Shown: positions 18,339 through 27,900 of the stretch, in pieces
Layout: every line of letters starts with the position of its first letter
Position numbering within the stretch: the first letter of the stretch is position 1
Origin: an uncultured Dorea sp.
GTDB lineage: Bacteria > Bacillota > Clostridia > Lachnospirales > Lachnospiraceae
Direction of reading: 5' to 3'
Assembly (NCBI GenBank): GCA_948602995.1
Contig: CAPEBR010000014.1
Coordinates: 1-64,000 of the forward strand
Length of the DNA stretch: 64,000 nt
Program-made: the position numbers and the translations under genes
Notes under the pieces: generated by a model
What the model saw: the letters and a program-made list of their open reading frames with translations, nothing else
Told to the model about the DNA's origin: nothing
Databases searched by the model: none

Positions 18339-18598
18339 CGTATTCCGATAGCACATGTGTAAAAGCCTCAGCGTAGCCCGCTACGCCTGCGTTTTTGCAC
18401 ATGCACTCTTGAGAAAGCATCCTCAGTGAAACAGAAAGGTATTTAAATTGGTTTATACTAGTTACTATTCATGATGCCGTGCACCCTGCTGCACGGCATC
18501 CGAGCCAGGAAAGTAGTGGTTTTCGGGATTCCAGGTTTTGCTGCGCAAAAGCCGCCTTTCACTCCTGTATCATATTCTTACGAAATGCGCGGCGAAAT
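18339..18598. other. Repeat-filled gap downstream of the protease-FHA gene
   Basis: Contains a hairpin (CAGCGTAGCCCGCTACGCC with GTGTAAAA/TTTTTGCAC arms, about 18355-18405) and a partial element B starting GTTACTATTCATGATGCC near 18470. No gene seen. Three elements in a row (18.01-18.6 kb) mark an insertion hot spot at the 3' end of the secretion locus. Confidence 0.55.
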
Positions 18599-20248
18599 TT
18601 AAAATAATCTGAATTCAAATTCCTCATCTGCAAACCGTACTTTATCCCCATTTTTCATTTCAATATCTTCATTCTCCTGAATCCGTTCACTATTGAGAAA
18701 CGTTCCGTTGGCTGACTCAAGATCCCGAACGAAATATTTCTGTTCTTTCCATACTATCTGTGCATGCACACGGCTTACTGCCGGATTACCCAAAATTGCT
18801 ATATCAACTCTGCCTGCACTTTTCCCCACACTCATGACTGGCTGAGTAATCAAGCTTGATTTTGACCCATCTAGTTTTTCGAGCACTGCATTTTCCTCTC
18901 TCATTAAGAAACTCTCTTCATTCTTCAAAAACTCTGCTCTATCCGCACGCTTTCTATTCATGCCCAGAACGACCGTTTTATCTGAATCATCTTCCTCGTC
19001 ATTCCATATCTCCTTAGATGTTCCTTTGTCAGAAATCACTTCTCCAAATTGTAATGTTGCTACGTCACTTTTTATCTCTACATCTCTCACAGATTCTAGA
19101 TTTTCTTCCTTTTGTTTTCTTCTCGTATCCTTTATCTGATCTTTTTGTAAGCTTTCTCCGCGATATGCGAAAAACAACTTCAAAAAATAAACTAACAATA
19201 TAAAATTGGTTATGCCAAGTGCAACCATTATCTTCGTTTTCACCGGCAATTTTTTCTGAAGTTTCTTATTCGCTTCCGCAAGATTTTCGGAAATCTCTTT
19301 TAACTCTTCCTCCGATACTTTTGGACGAGTCTTAAGTTCATCTGCCTGTTTCAAAGCATTTTCCAAATCAGCCAGAGAACTTTTTTTGTAGTTGCCGCTT
19401 TTGTAATTTTTCATACTATCCGCATACAAAGCCTCCAGACCCTTTACTGTATTCTCCCTCTCCAAACTGTCATATTCCACATCATAATTGTCCAGTACTT
19501 CCCTGATCTCATTAATTGGAAATGAAAAATATGCCCCTTCTGCCGGTTTGCTCTTCGCCGCATTGTTCATCCCTACAACATATCCCTCTTCATTTAAGAG
19601 CGGCCCCCCTGAATTTCCTGCAGTAATCATTGCGGAATGCTGCAGATAAATCGAGCCTCCCTGATTGGATTCCAGGTTCTGTACAGAGCCTTCTCTAACC
19701 GATACATCAACAACCGTATATTCTGCTCCCTTTGAGGCGGCATCGTCTTCGAATCCCATTGCATACACAGTCGTTCCAGTAGTAAGCTCTGTATTCTTTC
19801 CGAGTCTTAGTGCAGATTTTTCATTTATAACATTTGAAACACTTAATAAACAATAATCATTCTCAACACTCTGCGCTACAATATTTGCGTCTGATGTTAC
19901 ATCGCCTTTTACTACTACTTTTATTACATTCTGTGTACTTGCCACATCTATCTTCAGACTATTGCCAGTACAGTAAGCTGTCTTTTCCTCATCCGTCAGT
20001 AACACGCAGTGATTCGTTGTAAGAAGATATGTGTCACCGTCTGCATTACAGACTAAAAAACCGCTGCCTGTTTTGACACAGCGGAATGTTCCTTCTGGAT
20101 CCATAAACCCAGATAAGATCTGTACTACTCCGTTTTTCGCTTCTGTCAGCCCATCCTCTGCCACTGCTGTAGTTATATCTAAAGCAAAAAAAGCAACAAG
20201 CCCAAACACTAATATCAAGTAAATACATTTCTTTATACATTCCCTCAT
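18599..20248 (-). CDS. Membrane trypsin-like serine protease with cytosolic FHA domain
   Basis: 549 aa. Signal/anchor helix at 7-25, then a trypsin-like protease domain (35-255) with catalytic triad candidates H80 (TTNHC), D131 (ENDYCLL) and S213 (TAGNSGGPL). A helical linker follows, then a second TM helix (about 338-361), a charged cytosolic stretch with SDKTVVLG (T425), and a C-terminal FHA domain (472-549: SVGKS, NPAVSRVHAQI, SANGTFLNSE). By topology the protease is outside and the phosphothreonine-binding FHA inside. Start is the internal ATG with GAGGAAATAA upstream; a 15-residue longer frame overlaps the previous gene. Last gene of the T7SS locus; probably regulated by the locus kinase and may process exported proteins. 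Confidence 0.85.
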   Translation of the reverse strand: MRECIKKCIYLILVFGLVAFFALDITTAVAEDGLTEAKNGVVQILSGFMDPEGTFRCVKTGSGFLVCNADGDTYLLTTNHCVLLTDEEKTAYCTGNSLKIDVASTQNVIKVVVKGDVTSDANIVAQSVENDYCLLSVSNVINEKSALRLGKNTELTTGTTVYAMGFEDDAASKGAEYTVVDVSVREGSVQNLESNQGGSIYLQHSAMITAGNSGGPLLNEEGYVVGMNNAAKSKPAEGAYFSFPINEIREVLDNYDVEYDSLERENTVKGLEALYADSMKNYKSGNYKKSSLADLENALKQADELKTRPKVSEEELKEISENLAEANKKLQKKLPVKTKIMVALGITNFILLVYFLKLFFAYRGESLQKDQIKDTRRKQKEENLESVRDVEIKSDVATLQFGEVISDKGTSKEIWNDEEDDSDKTVVLGMNRKRADRAEFLKNEESFLMREENAVLEKLDGSKSSLITQPVMSVGKSAGRVDIAILGNPAVSRVHAQIVWKEQKYFVRDLESANGTFLNSERIQENEDIEMKNGDKVRFADEEFEFRLF

Positions 20249-20258
20249 ATTTATTTCC

Positions 20259-20678
20259 TCACATTCTAAAAAAGCCCAGTACAACACAACCAATAATCAG
20301 AACCCCTCCCAGGGCTCCAAAGATTATCTGGATAAATTTTGTGCTGTCTGAAGGACAATAGATTTCTTCCGGATTATCCGGATTTATATACAGTTCTATT
20401 TTCTGGCCAGTTTTATATTTGTTCTCTTTACCGCCCGCCAAAGACTGAATACGGACAGTCCTCTGTCCTGTCCAGTATTCATACACCGGATACCACGAAA
20501 CAGTCGGACTGTACATATCAAAATCTGTAGATTCCACCCTTACCAGATCTACTACTTCCGCTGTCACCATACTGGTACAGTTCTGCATTCTCTTCCTTTC
20601 AGACATTCCCATTCCAGCAGAAACGAAAAGAAAAGCAATCCCCGTAAGCCCTAAGATGAACCCAATAAACAGTATCAT
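20259..20678 (-). CDS. DUF3592-type membrane protein
   Basis: 139 aa with an N-terminal TM helix (2-20), an extracytoplasmic or loop beta domain with WYPVYEYWTGQRTVRIQSL and the typical ELYINPDNPEEIY, and a second TM helix at the C terminus (115-136). This is the DUF3592 layout. Function unknown; it lies between DUF4176 and the protease-FHA gene, 10 bases before the latter, in one run of minus-strand genes. Confidence 0.7.
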   Translation of the reverse strand: MILFIGFILGLTGIAFLFVSAGMGMSERKRMQNCTSMVTAEVVDLVRVESTDFDMYSPTVSWYPVYEYWTGQRTVRIQSLAGGKENKYKTGQKIELYINPDNPEEIYCPSDSTKFIQIIFGALGGVLIIGCVVLGFFRM

Positions 20679-20695
20679 ATATTTCTCTCCATCCC

Positions 20696-21019
20696 TTATT
20701 CAGCCGGTTCTTTCACTACAATCTGACCGTCTACAACTGCCAGCTCTCCTTTATCAATCTCTGCAAGTACGTTATCCCTGAACTTCAGCTCTTCCTGATC
20801 CTGGCAGCCAATAAAATACACGCCTTCAATCGCATCCTGGTCAAAAAAGAACAGTGTGTCAGAGTCAATCACTCCCTCGGGAAAATAGCATCCCACATAA
20901 TCATAGATCCGTTCTTCATCCCCTCTGCAAGAAACACGGCCGCAAATCATAAGCCTCTTTTCTCCACCCTTTAATAGTACCACTGATCCAATCGGCAACA
21001 AATCTCTATACATTTTCAT
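20696..21019 (-). CDS. DUF4176-type T7SS-associated protein
   Basis: 107 aa, no signal or TM. The N-terminal MYRDLLPIGSVVLLKGGEKR and DYVGCYFPEGVID are the DUF4176 pattern, a family found almost only in Firmicutes type VII secretion loci. Role unknown; possibly an accessory cytosolic factor. Ribosome site GGAGGATATG region just upstream. Confidence 0.8.
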   Translation of the reverse strand: MKMYRDLLPIGSVVLLKGGEKRLMICGRVSCRGDEERIYDYVGCYFPEGVIDSDTLFFFDQDAIEGVYFIGCQDQEELKFRDNVLAEIDKGELAVVDGQIVVKEPAE

Positions 21020-21028
21020 ATCCTCCTT

Positions 21029-22096
21029 CTATTTTTTCCGAAATAGCTTAAAGCCTGACCAGTCTATTGAAAAATCAATACCTGCTCCTACTCCCAGTCC
21101 TGCGCTGATCTTTCCTGATGCCCCTCCGGTTCCCACATATCCTCCGATGCTGCCTCCTGCGCCTCCTGCTTTTCCTGATATACCAATATCAATTTTGACA
21201 CCGCAGATTGTGAACCCACCAGAAACACGTCCTTCCGCCGCATAGGCCTCTGCTTTCGCCTCTGCCTTTACTCCTGTTATTGTTTTTGTTTCACCGGTAT
21301 TTTCGTCCTTAACGGTAATCCGTCCGGCGCCAATGCCTGCAGCTGCTTTCGCGCTTCCTAATTTCCCTTCGGCCTTTCCATGTACATTATAATCCTCTGT
21401 TCCACCGGAAACCTTAGCCGAACCCTGGGCTGCAACTGCTGATGCTTCTACTCCTGCTTCTACCTGGGGAGTAAACTTCCCGCCCTTTATGAGACTGGCA
21501 CCTATATGCCCACTTGCTACCACAGTGCCAACAGCTGCTTCCATTTCTCCTCCCAAAAGTCCGATATTTCCTTTTACAGCTCCTTTTGCCACATGTGCCT
21601 CTCCTGATATAGAAGCATCCACCAGGGACACGGAATCCAGTTTCTTCACCTTGTTCCCGTTTTCATCCTTCTCTATCTTCCATTTTACTCCTGAAGTAGC
21701 CTTTGTCTTATAAGAAGCCCCGAATAATTCTCCCGAAGCCTCTCCCCTGCTGTCAAATCCAAAAAGTTTACCGCTTTTTGCTACTGCACCGGCAATCCAC
21801 GCTATACTGGTAACCGGTTTCTTCTGTGCACCGGCTATCTCTTTTTCTGTACTTTCATATGTAGATGCAATCTGCCCAAGGGCACTGCTCATTGCATCAA
21901 GCTTACTCTTTTCTGAACCAAGAGCCGTTCCGATTCTTCCAAGAGAACTTCTAATCTGTGCGAAGCTCCCTGAGAAGTATAATTGGTTTTTAAGACGATT
22001 AATTTCACTGGCTGTACGGTTTAATGTCCCTGCATGGTTCTTAAACAGAGCCGCGTTTCTCTTTAAGCTTTGTGTCTCTACAGTAAATTCAGGCAC
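21029..22096 (-). CDS. WXG100-like N-terminal domain with Gly/Ala-rich C-terminal domain
   Basis: 355 aa. Residues 1-95 are helical and resemble a WXG100/LXG-type export domain (LKRNAALFKNHAGTLNRT, then FSGSFAQIRSSLGRIGTALG; the turn is FSGS rather than WXG). The rest (100-355) is a Gly/Ala-rich repeated beta-type region (GKAEGKLGSAKAAAGIGAGR, GGAGGSIGGYVGTGGASGK). The start is a GTG eight bases behind AAAGGAGG; an ATG further upstream would put the ribosome site inside the gene. It is the best candidate for a large T7SS substrate here. No known toxin motif is visible. Confidence 0.65.
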   Translation of the reverse strand: MPEFTVETQSLKRNAALFKNHAGTLNRTASEINRLKNQLYFSGSFAQIRSSLGRIGTALGSEKSKLDAMSSALGQIASTYESTEKEIAGAQKKPVTSIAWIAGAVAKSGKLFGFDSRGEASGELFGASYKTKATSGVKWKIEKDENGNKVKKLDSVSLVDASISGEAHVAKGAVKGNIGLLGGEMEAAVGTVVASGHIGASLIKGGKFTPQVEAGVEASAVAAQGSAKVSGGTEDYNVHGKAEGKLGSAKAAAGIGAGRITVKDENTGETKTITGVKAEAKAEAYAAEGRVSGGFTICGVKIDIGISGKAGGAGGSIGGYVGTGGASGKISAGLGVGAGIDFSIDWSGFKLFRKK

Positions 22097-22171
22097 CCTC
22101 ACCCCTCCTTTATTATACAAAGTAATCCCATTTTCAGCAACCGCTTCCTGTCATCCACTTCTCTTTAAGCC

Positions 22172-22206
22172 TGGCTCAGAAATGCGCATGGGCTGCGCAT
22201 TTCTGA
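22172..22206. terminator. Hairpin between WXG100 and the large substrate gene
   Basis: Inverted repeat GCTCAGAAATGCGCA with its full complement, 15-bp stem and short loop. There is no clear T-run, so it may be an attenuator or RNA-stability element rather than a full terminator. Confidence 0.5.
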
Positions 22207-22237
22207 GCTATGAGTTCTAAATATCCTTAACCTCCTG

Positions 22238-22555
22238 TTAACTGATCACATTCGATGCCAGCGCCCCTGCTGCAGAAGCATTGCTTGCCTCTGCCTTTTC
22301 GAATTCCTGTGCCATCTGCTGAAGATCGGTGGCATGCTCATTCACCATACTGATGATCTTATTAATATCTGCCTGGAGCCCTTTGAGCTTTGCTGTATAC
22401 GCCGTTGCCGCATCGCCGCTCCACACCTCTCCTGAAAGCGCGGAAGCAATGGATACCATCTGACTGGTTGTATTCTTAATCTGTGAGCCAGTGCTTGAAA
22501 AAGATGATGCTGTAGATGTTAGTTTACTTGTATTTACTTTAATTACTCCGTTCAT
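22238..22555 (-). CDS. WXG100 (EsxA-like) protein 1
   Basis: 105 aa helical hairpin protein with the turn W-S-G (GEVWSGDAATAY) in the middle, the mark of WXG100 substrates of type VII secretion. N terminus MNGVIKVNTSKL is shared in style with its neighbours. No signal peptide. These proteins are exported as dimers through EssC. Confidence 0.85.
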   Translation of the reverse strand: MNGVIKVNTSKLTSTASSFSSTGSQIKNTTSQMVSIASALSGEVWSGDAATAYTAKLKGLQADINKIISMVNEHATDLQQMAQEFEKAEASNASAAGALASNVIS

Positions 22556-22666
22556 TTTTTAATCCTTTCCTTCTCTGAGATCTGTTTTATTTTTTTGTTC
22601 ATACAATCTCCCTGGTTCTTGCCGTAAACTACTACAATTCAAGGCTAACCAGGTCAGACACGTTTT

Positions 22667-22823
22667 AGTATAACCCCCACTAATTAACCGTACGTTTTAC
22701 TTGTCTAAATTTCCATCTGCCGCGTTGTCGTCAATCGGCGTACCGCTACGCTTCGTTCCTCCGCCTTGCAGGCTGAAAATTTATCCTGCGTGAAACGTAT
22801 CGGTTATTAGTGTGGATTATACT
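22667..22823. repeat. MITE-like element E (157 bp)
   Basis: Imperfect inverted ends of about 32 bases: AGTATAACCCCCACTAATTA at the left against AGTATAATCCACACTAATAA read back from the right, each continuing to a CGTACGTTT-like block. Interior has CGGCGTACCGCTACGC. The right end runs into the stop codon of the next WXG100 gene, separating it from WXG100 gene 1. Confidence 0.75.
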
Positions 22824-23124
22824 AGTAACTTCTTGTCGATGCTGTACTGACATTCGCATTTTCTGCTTTTTCATACATCTTAACGATTTCATCCAGACTG
22901 CTGATGTACTTTTCAATCGTGGAATAAAAGGTATTCATCTGTGTGATATCCTTTTGGAATTCCCTGTGGAAGGTTTCCCTCGACTCCCCCTCCCACATAG
23001 AGTTCAGGCTGCTCTCCGTTGACACCAGGTTCTCTACCTGTGACTTGAAGCTGCTATTCAGCGTCTTAAGCTCCGCCGCCTTACTTGTTACTGTTCCTGT
23101 GTTGACTGTAATGTTGTTTGCCAT
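22822..23124 (-). CDS. WXG100 (EsxA-like) protein 2
   Basis: 100 aa with the turn W-E-G (NSMWEGESRETF) and the C-terminal helix that carries a YxxxD/E-type export signal region (MYEKAENANV). Ribosome site AAAGGAGG. Its TAG stop lies at the junction with element E, so its natural end may have been altered. Confidence 0.85.
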   Translation of the reverse strand: MANNITVNTGTVTSKAAELKTLNSSFKSQVENLVSTESSLNSMWEGESRETFHREFQKDITQMNTFYSTIEKYISSLDEIVKMYEKAENANVSTASTRSY

Positions 23125-23189
23125 CTTTTTATTTCCTCCTTTGATTTGTTCTGGCGTAACTGTTTCCGATCTTCACAGCTACATTCTGG

Positions 23190-23504
23190 CTACCTGTTTC
23201 TCATCTCTGCAAGCCGGACGGCGTGCATCTCTGCATCGTACGTCCTTTTTGCAATCTTGCGTATACTTTCCGCCGCATTTTTTACATTGGATGCAGTGGT
23301 CCGGATGTCTCCCTGGACGACCTTCCCTTTGTTCACATATGCATTCGCATTCTCGCCCTTCCACTGCGACTGAAGCTGTGAGAAACACCCGTCTAACTGC
23401 TGGTCCGCTACATTTATCAATGTATCAGCAATCTCATCCAGCTTCTGTGCCTGCTTTTTGGCGGCATCATAATTTAGCTGTATGGTAACTCTTGATTTTG
23501 CCAT
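23190..23504 (-). CDS. WXG100 (EsxA-like) protein 3
   Basis: 104 aa with W-K-G turn (QSQWKGENANAYV). The N terminus has no NTSKL-type start, which suggests it belongs to a different subgroup and could be a heterodimer partner. C terminus YDAEMHAVRLAEM. Ribosome site GAGGAGG. Confidence 0.85.
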   Translation of the reverse strand: MAKSRVTIQLNYDAAKKQAQKLDEIADTLINVADQQLDGCFSQLQSQWKGENANAYVNKGKVVQGDIRTTASNVKNAAESIRKIAKRTYDAEMHAVRLAEMRNR

Positions 23505-23537
23505 AGCCCCCTCCTCTGAAATAGTTATGTGAAAGCT

Positions 23538-23852
23538 CTAACTGATAATATTCTGGGGAAGTGAGAATGCCCTGCTCTCAACAGCTTTCTCTGTCTCTAT
23601 ATAGACATCGGCCATTTTCAGCAGGTCATCAGGATGCTCCTTCAGCCTCCTTAAAAGCCTGTCCCCTGACTCCTCAATCTGCTGAAAGCTTTTCTGATGT
23701 GCCTCGCTTGCTTCTCCCTGCCAGTATATTTTGGTGTTCTTCACAAGATTCTTCATCTTGGTCCAGTTTCGCTCTACTGTAGTGATCTGGCCTGTGATTT
23801 CATTTGCCTTGCTGATCATTGTATCGGTAGAGACCTTTAATCGTATTGCCAT
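23538..23852 (-). CDS. WXG100 (EsxA-like) protein 4
   Basis: 104 aa with W-Q-G turn (KIYWQGEASEAH) and a C-terminal YIETEKAVESRA segment of the export-signal type. Ribosome site GGGAGGT directly before the ATG. Confidence 0.85.
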   Translation of the reverse strand: MAIRLKVSTDTMISKANEITGQITTVERNWTKMKNLVKNTKIYWQGEASEAHQKSFQQIEESGDRLLRRLKEHPDDLLKMADVYIETEKAVESRAFSLPQNIIS

Positions 23853-23862
23853 AGCTACCTCC

Positions 23863-24165
23863 CTATACCCGGATACCGGAAATCAGGCTTCCCACCCTGC
23901 TTTCGCAGCTATCATATTTTTTCTTTGCATTCATCTCATCCTGCTGAAACTTCTCCAGTGTAGAAATAATCTGAGACATAGCCTCCATGTCCCCATTGAA
24001 TGTATTTTTAAATGCCTCGCTGCTCTCGCCGTCCCACATAGTATCCAGCTGGCTTACGCTTGTCTTCATCTTAGCCATCTCTGTCTTCATTGCCTGGATG
24101 CATTCGCTGATTTGACTGCTGTCAGAATTCAGCCTTGATGTATTTACTTTAATCTTCTGCGCCAT
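23863..24165 (-). CDS. WXG100 (EsxA-like) protein 5
   Basis: 100 aa with W-D-G turn (DTMWDGESSEAFKNTF). The ATG after AAGGAGGTGG is chosen; two upstream GTG codons are part of the ribosome site. Closest in look to WXG100 protein 2 (both have an N-terminal helix, WxG-ES and FN/FH), so the pair may have arisen by duplication. Confidence 0.85.
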   Translation of the reverse strand: MAQKIKVNTSRLNSDSSQISECIQAMKTEMAKMKTSVSQLDTMWDGESSEAFKNTFNGDMEAMSQIISTLEKFQQDEMNAKKKYDSCESRVGSLISGIRV

Positions 24166-24182
24166 ACTTCCCACCACCTCCT

Positions 24183-24545
24183 TTAAAGACCGGATATACG
24201 GATGAACCTGTATTTTTCAATGTTTTGTACTCCTGTCCTCTCTGCATATCGCTTCACAAGGGCTTCTGCACTCTGTGTCAGCTCTTCCTCACATTCTTCA
24301 TACAGCCTGCCGGCCTGCGCAAGTCCAAGACAAAGCGCCTGCAGTCTGTCATGACTGTCTATCAGCTTCTCCTGATACCCTTTCATCCGGATCCGAAGCT
24401 CATAGCCGGGATCATCTTCCATCTCTCTTTCTAAGACTTTTAATACCTCTGCAAGTTCCTCCACACAGCTGCGGGTGATACGGCGGCAGCTATCAAGCTG
24501 CTCCTCTGCCTGCTGTAATGACTGCAGCCTTACCTCCAGCTCCAT
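24183..24545 (-). CDS. Small helical T7SS-locus protein
   Basis: 120 aa, almost wholly alpha-helical with heptad pattern (RLQSLQQAEEQLDSCRRITR, then EELAEVLKVLEREMEDDPG). Size and position fit the WXG100 group but there is no WXG turn; a G-Y-E sits where it would be. It may be a chaperone or a divergent partner of a WXG100 protein. No family assigned. Confidence 0.6.
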   Translation of the reverse strand: MELEVRLQSLQQAEEQLDSCRRITRSCVEELAEVLKVLEREMEDDPGYELRIRMKGYQEKLIDSHDRLQALCLGLAQAGRLYEECEEELTQSAEALVKRYAERTGVQNIEKYRFIRISGL

Positions 24546-24658
24546 CCGTATCCCTCCTCTCTGAACAGAGCATATACGATATCTTTCCTCTTAGGGCAGC
24601 CTCTGCTGCAGAATGCACATTTTCCTGCCTAAAATGTACATCTCACAATCCTAAAACA

Positions 24659-24907
24659 TCAAATCAACAATAACCGGGATCCGTCTGTCACCTGATTCAT
24701 ATACAAAGATCTGCCAGGATCCAAAAGCTTCTTTGTATTCATAGAATACAACTGAAAATCCATATGAAAGTCCTGGGATGCATCCCTTACCCTTTTGGAA
24801 ATCATGCCGCTGATCTCGGTTATAATCTGCCGGACTGCCGTATTCTCATCCAGCATAAAGTCGTAATTATCATCCATCGCCGGAACATACACATCAACAA
24901 GAATCAT
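24659..24907 (-). CDS. YukD/EsaB-like ubiquitin-fold protein
   Basis: 82 aa with the beta-grasp pattern of YukD/EsaB: ILVDVYVPAMDDNYDFMLDE, a central helix (AVRQIITEISGMISKRV) and the ending LDPGRSLYMNQVTDGSRLLL. EsaB is a small cytosolic core component of Firmicutes type VII secretion that affects substrate levels. It lies directly after essC, as in many loci. Confidence 0.8.
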   Translation of the reverse strand: MILVDVYVPAMDDNYDFMLDENTAVRQIITEISGMISKRVRDASQDFHMDFQLYSMNTKKLLDPGRSLYMNQVTDGSRLLLI

Positions 24908-24995
24908 CTGCCTCTTCCTCCTATCCTAAGAACCATCCCTCTATTATCTGCACACATTTGTCTTTTCTGAGGTACGGCCACCCTTCCTGCTGGCA

Positions 24996-27900
24996 TTATT
25001 TTCTCGCAAGAGGTACGACCACCTTCCTTGCAGCTTTCTCATCCGGAGAGGATGGCAGGATTCCGATCCCCGGCTTTTCTGTCTTCCCTTGTTCTACAAA
25101 TGACATGTAGTCAAAGTTCAGCGCCTGGTTATCAGAAACCTTTCCTCCAAAATGAATTCCTGTCTTGTATCCGGTAAATAGTTCATATACCTGATATCCG
25201 GTTGTCATATGTCGTTTTTCCATGTGCAGCGCCGCAATAAAGAATATATTGTGGTACTGTCCTTTTTCTATTATAGTTTCCAGGAATCCTCTCATATCCA
25301 GCTCTGCATTATAGATCAGGGGCACGAACCAGCTTAAATCAGAGATAAAGATAAAGTGCGGCTTCTTCTCTGCCATCCTGTCAAAGATCTCTTCTCCTTC
25401 CAGCCCCTGTGCCTCAAACTCATGCTTCTCTTTATTTCTTGCCACGAATTCGGGCGTAAGCTCCTGGAAATAATCAAAGATTCCCTGTTCGTCCGCCACA
25501 TAACGGAGCCGTTCTGACTGTGAATACGGTGCAAAATCATGATCCGGTCCGTCAATGACGCAGATCCCGCTGTCCTTATCCAAAGCAGACTGCAGGCATA
25601 CTCTCATGAAATTCGTCTTTCCGGAATGTGTCCCTCCATAAACCGTGTAACAATATGTCTCTCTTAGGTTAATACCGAAAATCTCTGCATTTGCCTCATT
25701 GTATCCAACCGGAAGGAGAGAGGATTTCCTGGAGGCCTGTTCATATCCCTCTAGCCGGATATACTCTGACCATACCGGCTTTTCAGGAATCTCCGGAACC
25801 TTCTTTGCGCACCGGCCTGTCCACGCTTCCTTCATCCTGCTGCAGATCTCCCGGATGCCCTCCATGCGCTGGTAATCATTCTCTGCTGGAAATGCAAGGG
25901 CGGTCTGATATTCCAAAACACGTTTTCCGTAAGCTGCAAGCCCCCGTCCTTTGACTCCTGCCTCCGGCATCATCTCAATCTGGACTGTATGAAGCAGGTC
26001 TCTGTAAGCGTATTTATCCTGCAGTGCAAGGCAGAGTATGGTATTGATATTCTCGCCTACACGGAGCGTAATATCATTCATGCCGAAGCCTGCCCCATTT
26101 ACCACAAGGAAGATGCCGTGGCTTACGCCTTCTCTGGAAAGCTGGATTAAAAACTCTTCATATGCTTCCCCTGTTTTCTCTTTCATGGAAAAATAGTTAT
26201 CAATAAAAAGAATGATTGCCGGAAGAGTCACTCCGTGCACCTTCACATATTCACTGTAGTTGCCACCCTGGAACAGTGCCTTTCTTTCCTCCAGGATTCC
26301 GGTAAGCATATTGAAAAATTTCCCTATCTTGTCCAGGTCATTCTCACACATGATCCCGCCCACATGGGGCGCATCTTCAAATGCGCGCATCATCTTGCTG
26401 CTAAAATCAAGGGCATAGATATTGACACGCTCCGGGCTGTATTTCTGAATGAGCACATATACCATGGTCTGCATCATGGTACTCTTACCAGATACAATAT
26501 TTCCGCAGACAGCTATATGCCCCTCCTCTGAAAAATCCGCCACAAGCGGCATCTGATTCTGGTTCTCCGGGTCGTCCATCTTTCCGATTATGACTGACAG
26601 CTCCCAGGAGCCCTCCGGCTCATGCCATCTGCCGTCCGAGAACCGGTGCTCCCGGAACTCCTCAAACTCGTCCAGATAAATGTGATCCGGAATGACCGGC
26701 ATCCACAGCTGCTGCTGGTAATCATAGCCGTTTGCCTTCGCCACCTCTGCCAGGTGCTCCTTAATGGCATCCAGCTGTGTCTTTTCCTTCCTCTGGGGAA
26801 GCTTCACCTTCTCCGCCGCCGCACGCTTCAGAAGCTCCTGTGCCATATGAGAGGAAATGCCTTCCTCCGCCAGCTTCCCATAAAGGCGGATAAAGTCCTT
26901 AAGCCGGTCGGTATTGTAACGGCTTACCCCGTAGTCGAGCCCCTTCTCTTCCATAACCGGGTACATGGCCTCTGCCAGTTCTTCCTCATCTGCCTTATAT
27001 TCTGTGTCCTTCCATGCAACGGATACCGTACTCAGGCAGGTGAGCAGATCCGTGATCCATGCAGTCTCAGCCTTCTTTTTCTGTGACTGCTTCACGGAGT
27101 TTCCGGTCATATCCACCTTGCCGGACAGACTGATCATCTTTGCAATATCCGTCACCGATACTGCAAAGTCCCGGTCATAGACTGCCCCGCTGTAGCCGGA
27201 CTGGAACAGCTCGTACACCTCATCATTCCCAACCTGCAGATAGCAGCGTCCCGCCTGGGTAATATAGGCGGCATCCGGCTTGTGGAGCATATCCGTACTG
27301 TCCTGCCGGTCCTGCACACGCAGGCACAGACGGAACTTGGAATTGCTCCAGATATTATCATCCACGGTACCGCTTGGCTTTTGGGTTGCCAGGATCAGAT
27401 GCACTCCAAGGCTCCGTCCTACCTGGGCAACACTGATCAGCTCCCTCATGAACTCAGGTTCCTCCCGTTTCAGCTCTGCAAACTCATCAATGACAATAAA
27501 CAGATGGGGGACGGGAACCTGTGCCTCGCCGTTTTTATACAGCTTTGTGTAGAGATTAATGTTATTCACACCATTTTCTGTAAAAATCCTCTGTCTCCTG
27601 CGGTTCTCACTCTTAATGGAGGTCATGGCTCTGCGGACCTGATTCCCCGACAGGTTGGAGATCTGACCAACCAGGTGGGGCAGCCCGTCAAAGAGATTGG
27701 CCATGCCGCCGCCCTTGTAGTCAATAACAAAGAACCCAATATCATCCGGGCTGTAGTTGACCGCCAGAGACAGCATATAGGTCTGCAGGGTCTCGCTCTT
27801 TCCGGATCCTGTCGTACCTGCCACCAGTCCATGGGGGCCGTGATATTTTTCATGGACATCCAGATAACAGGGAACCCCGCCTGCCTTCTGGCCGATCATC

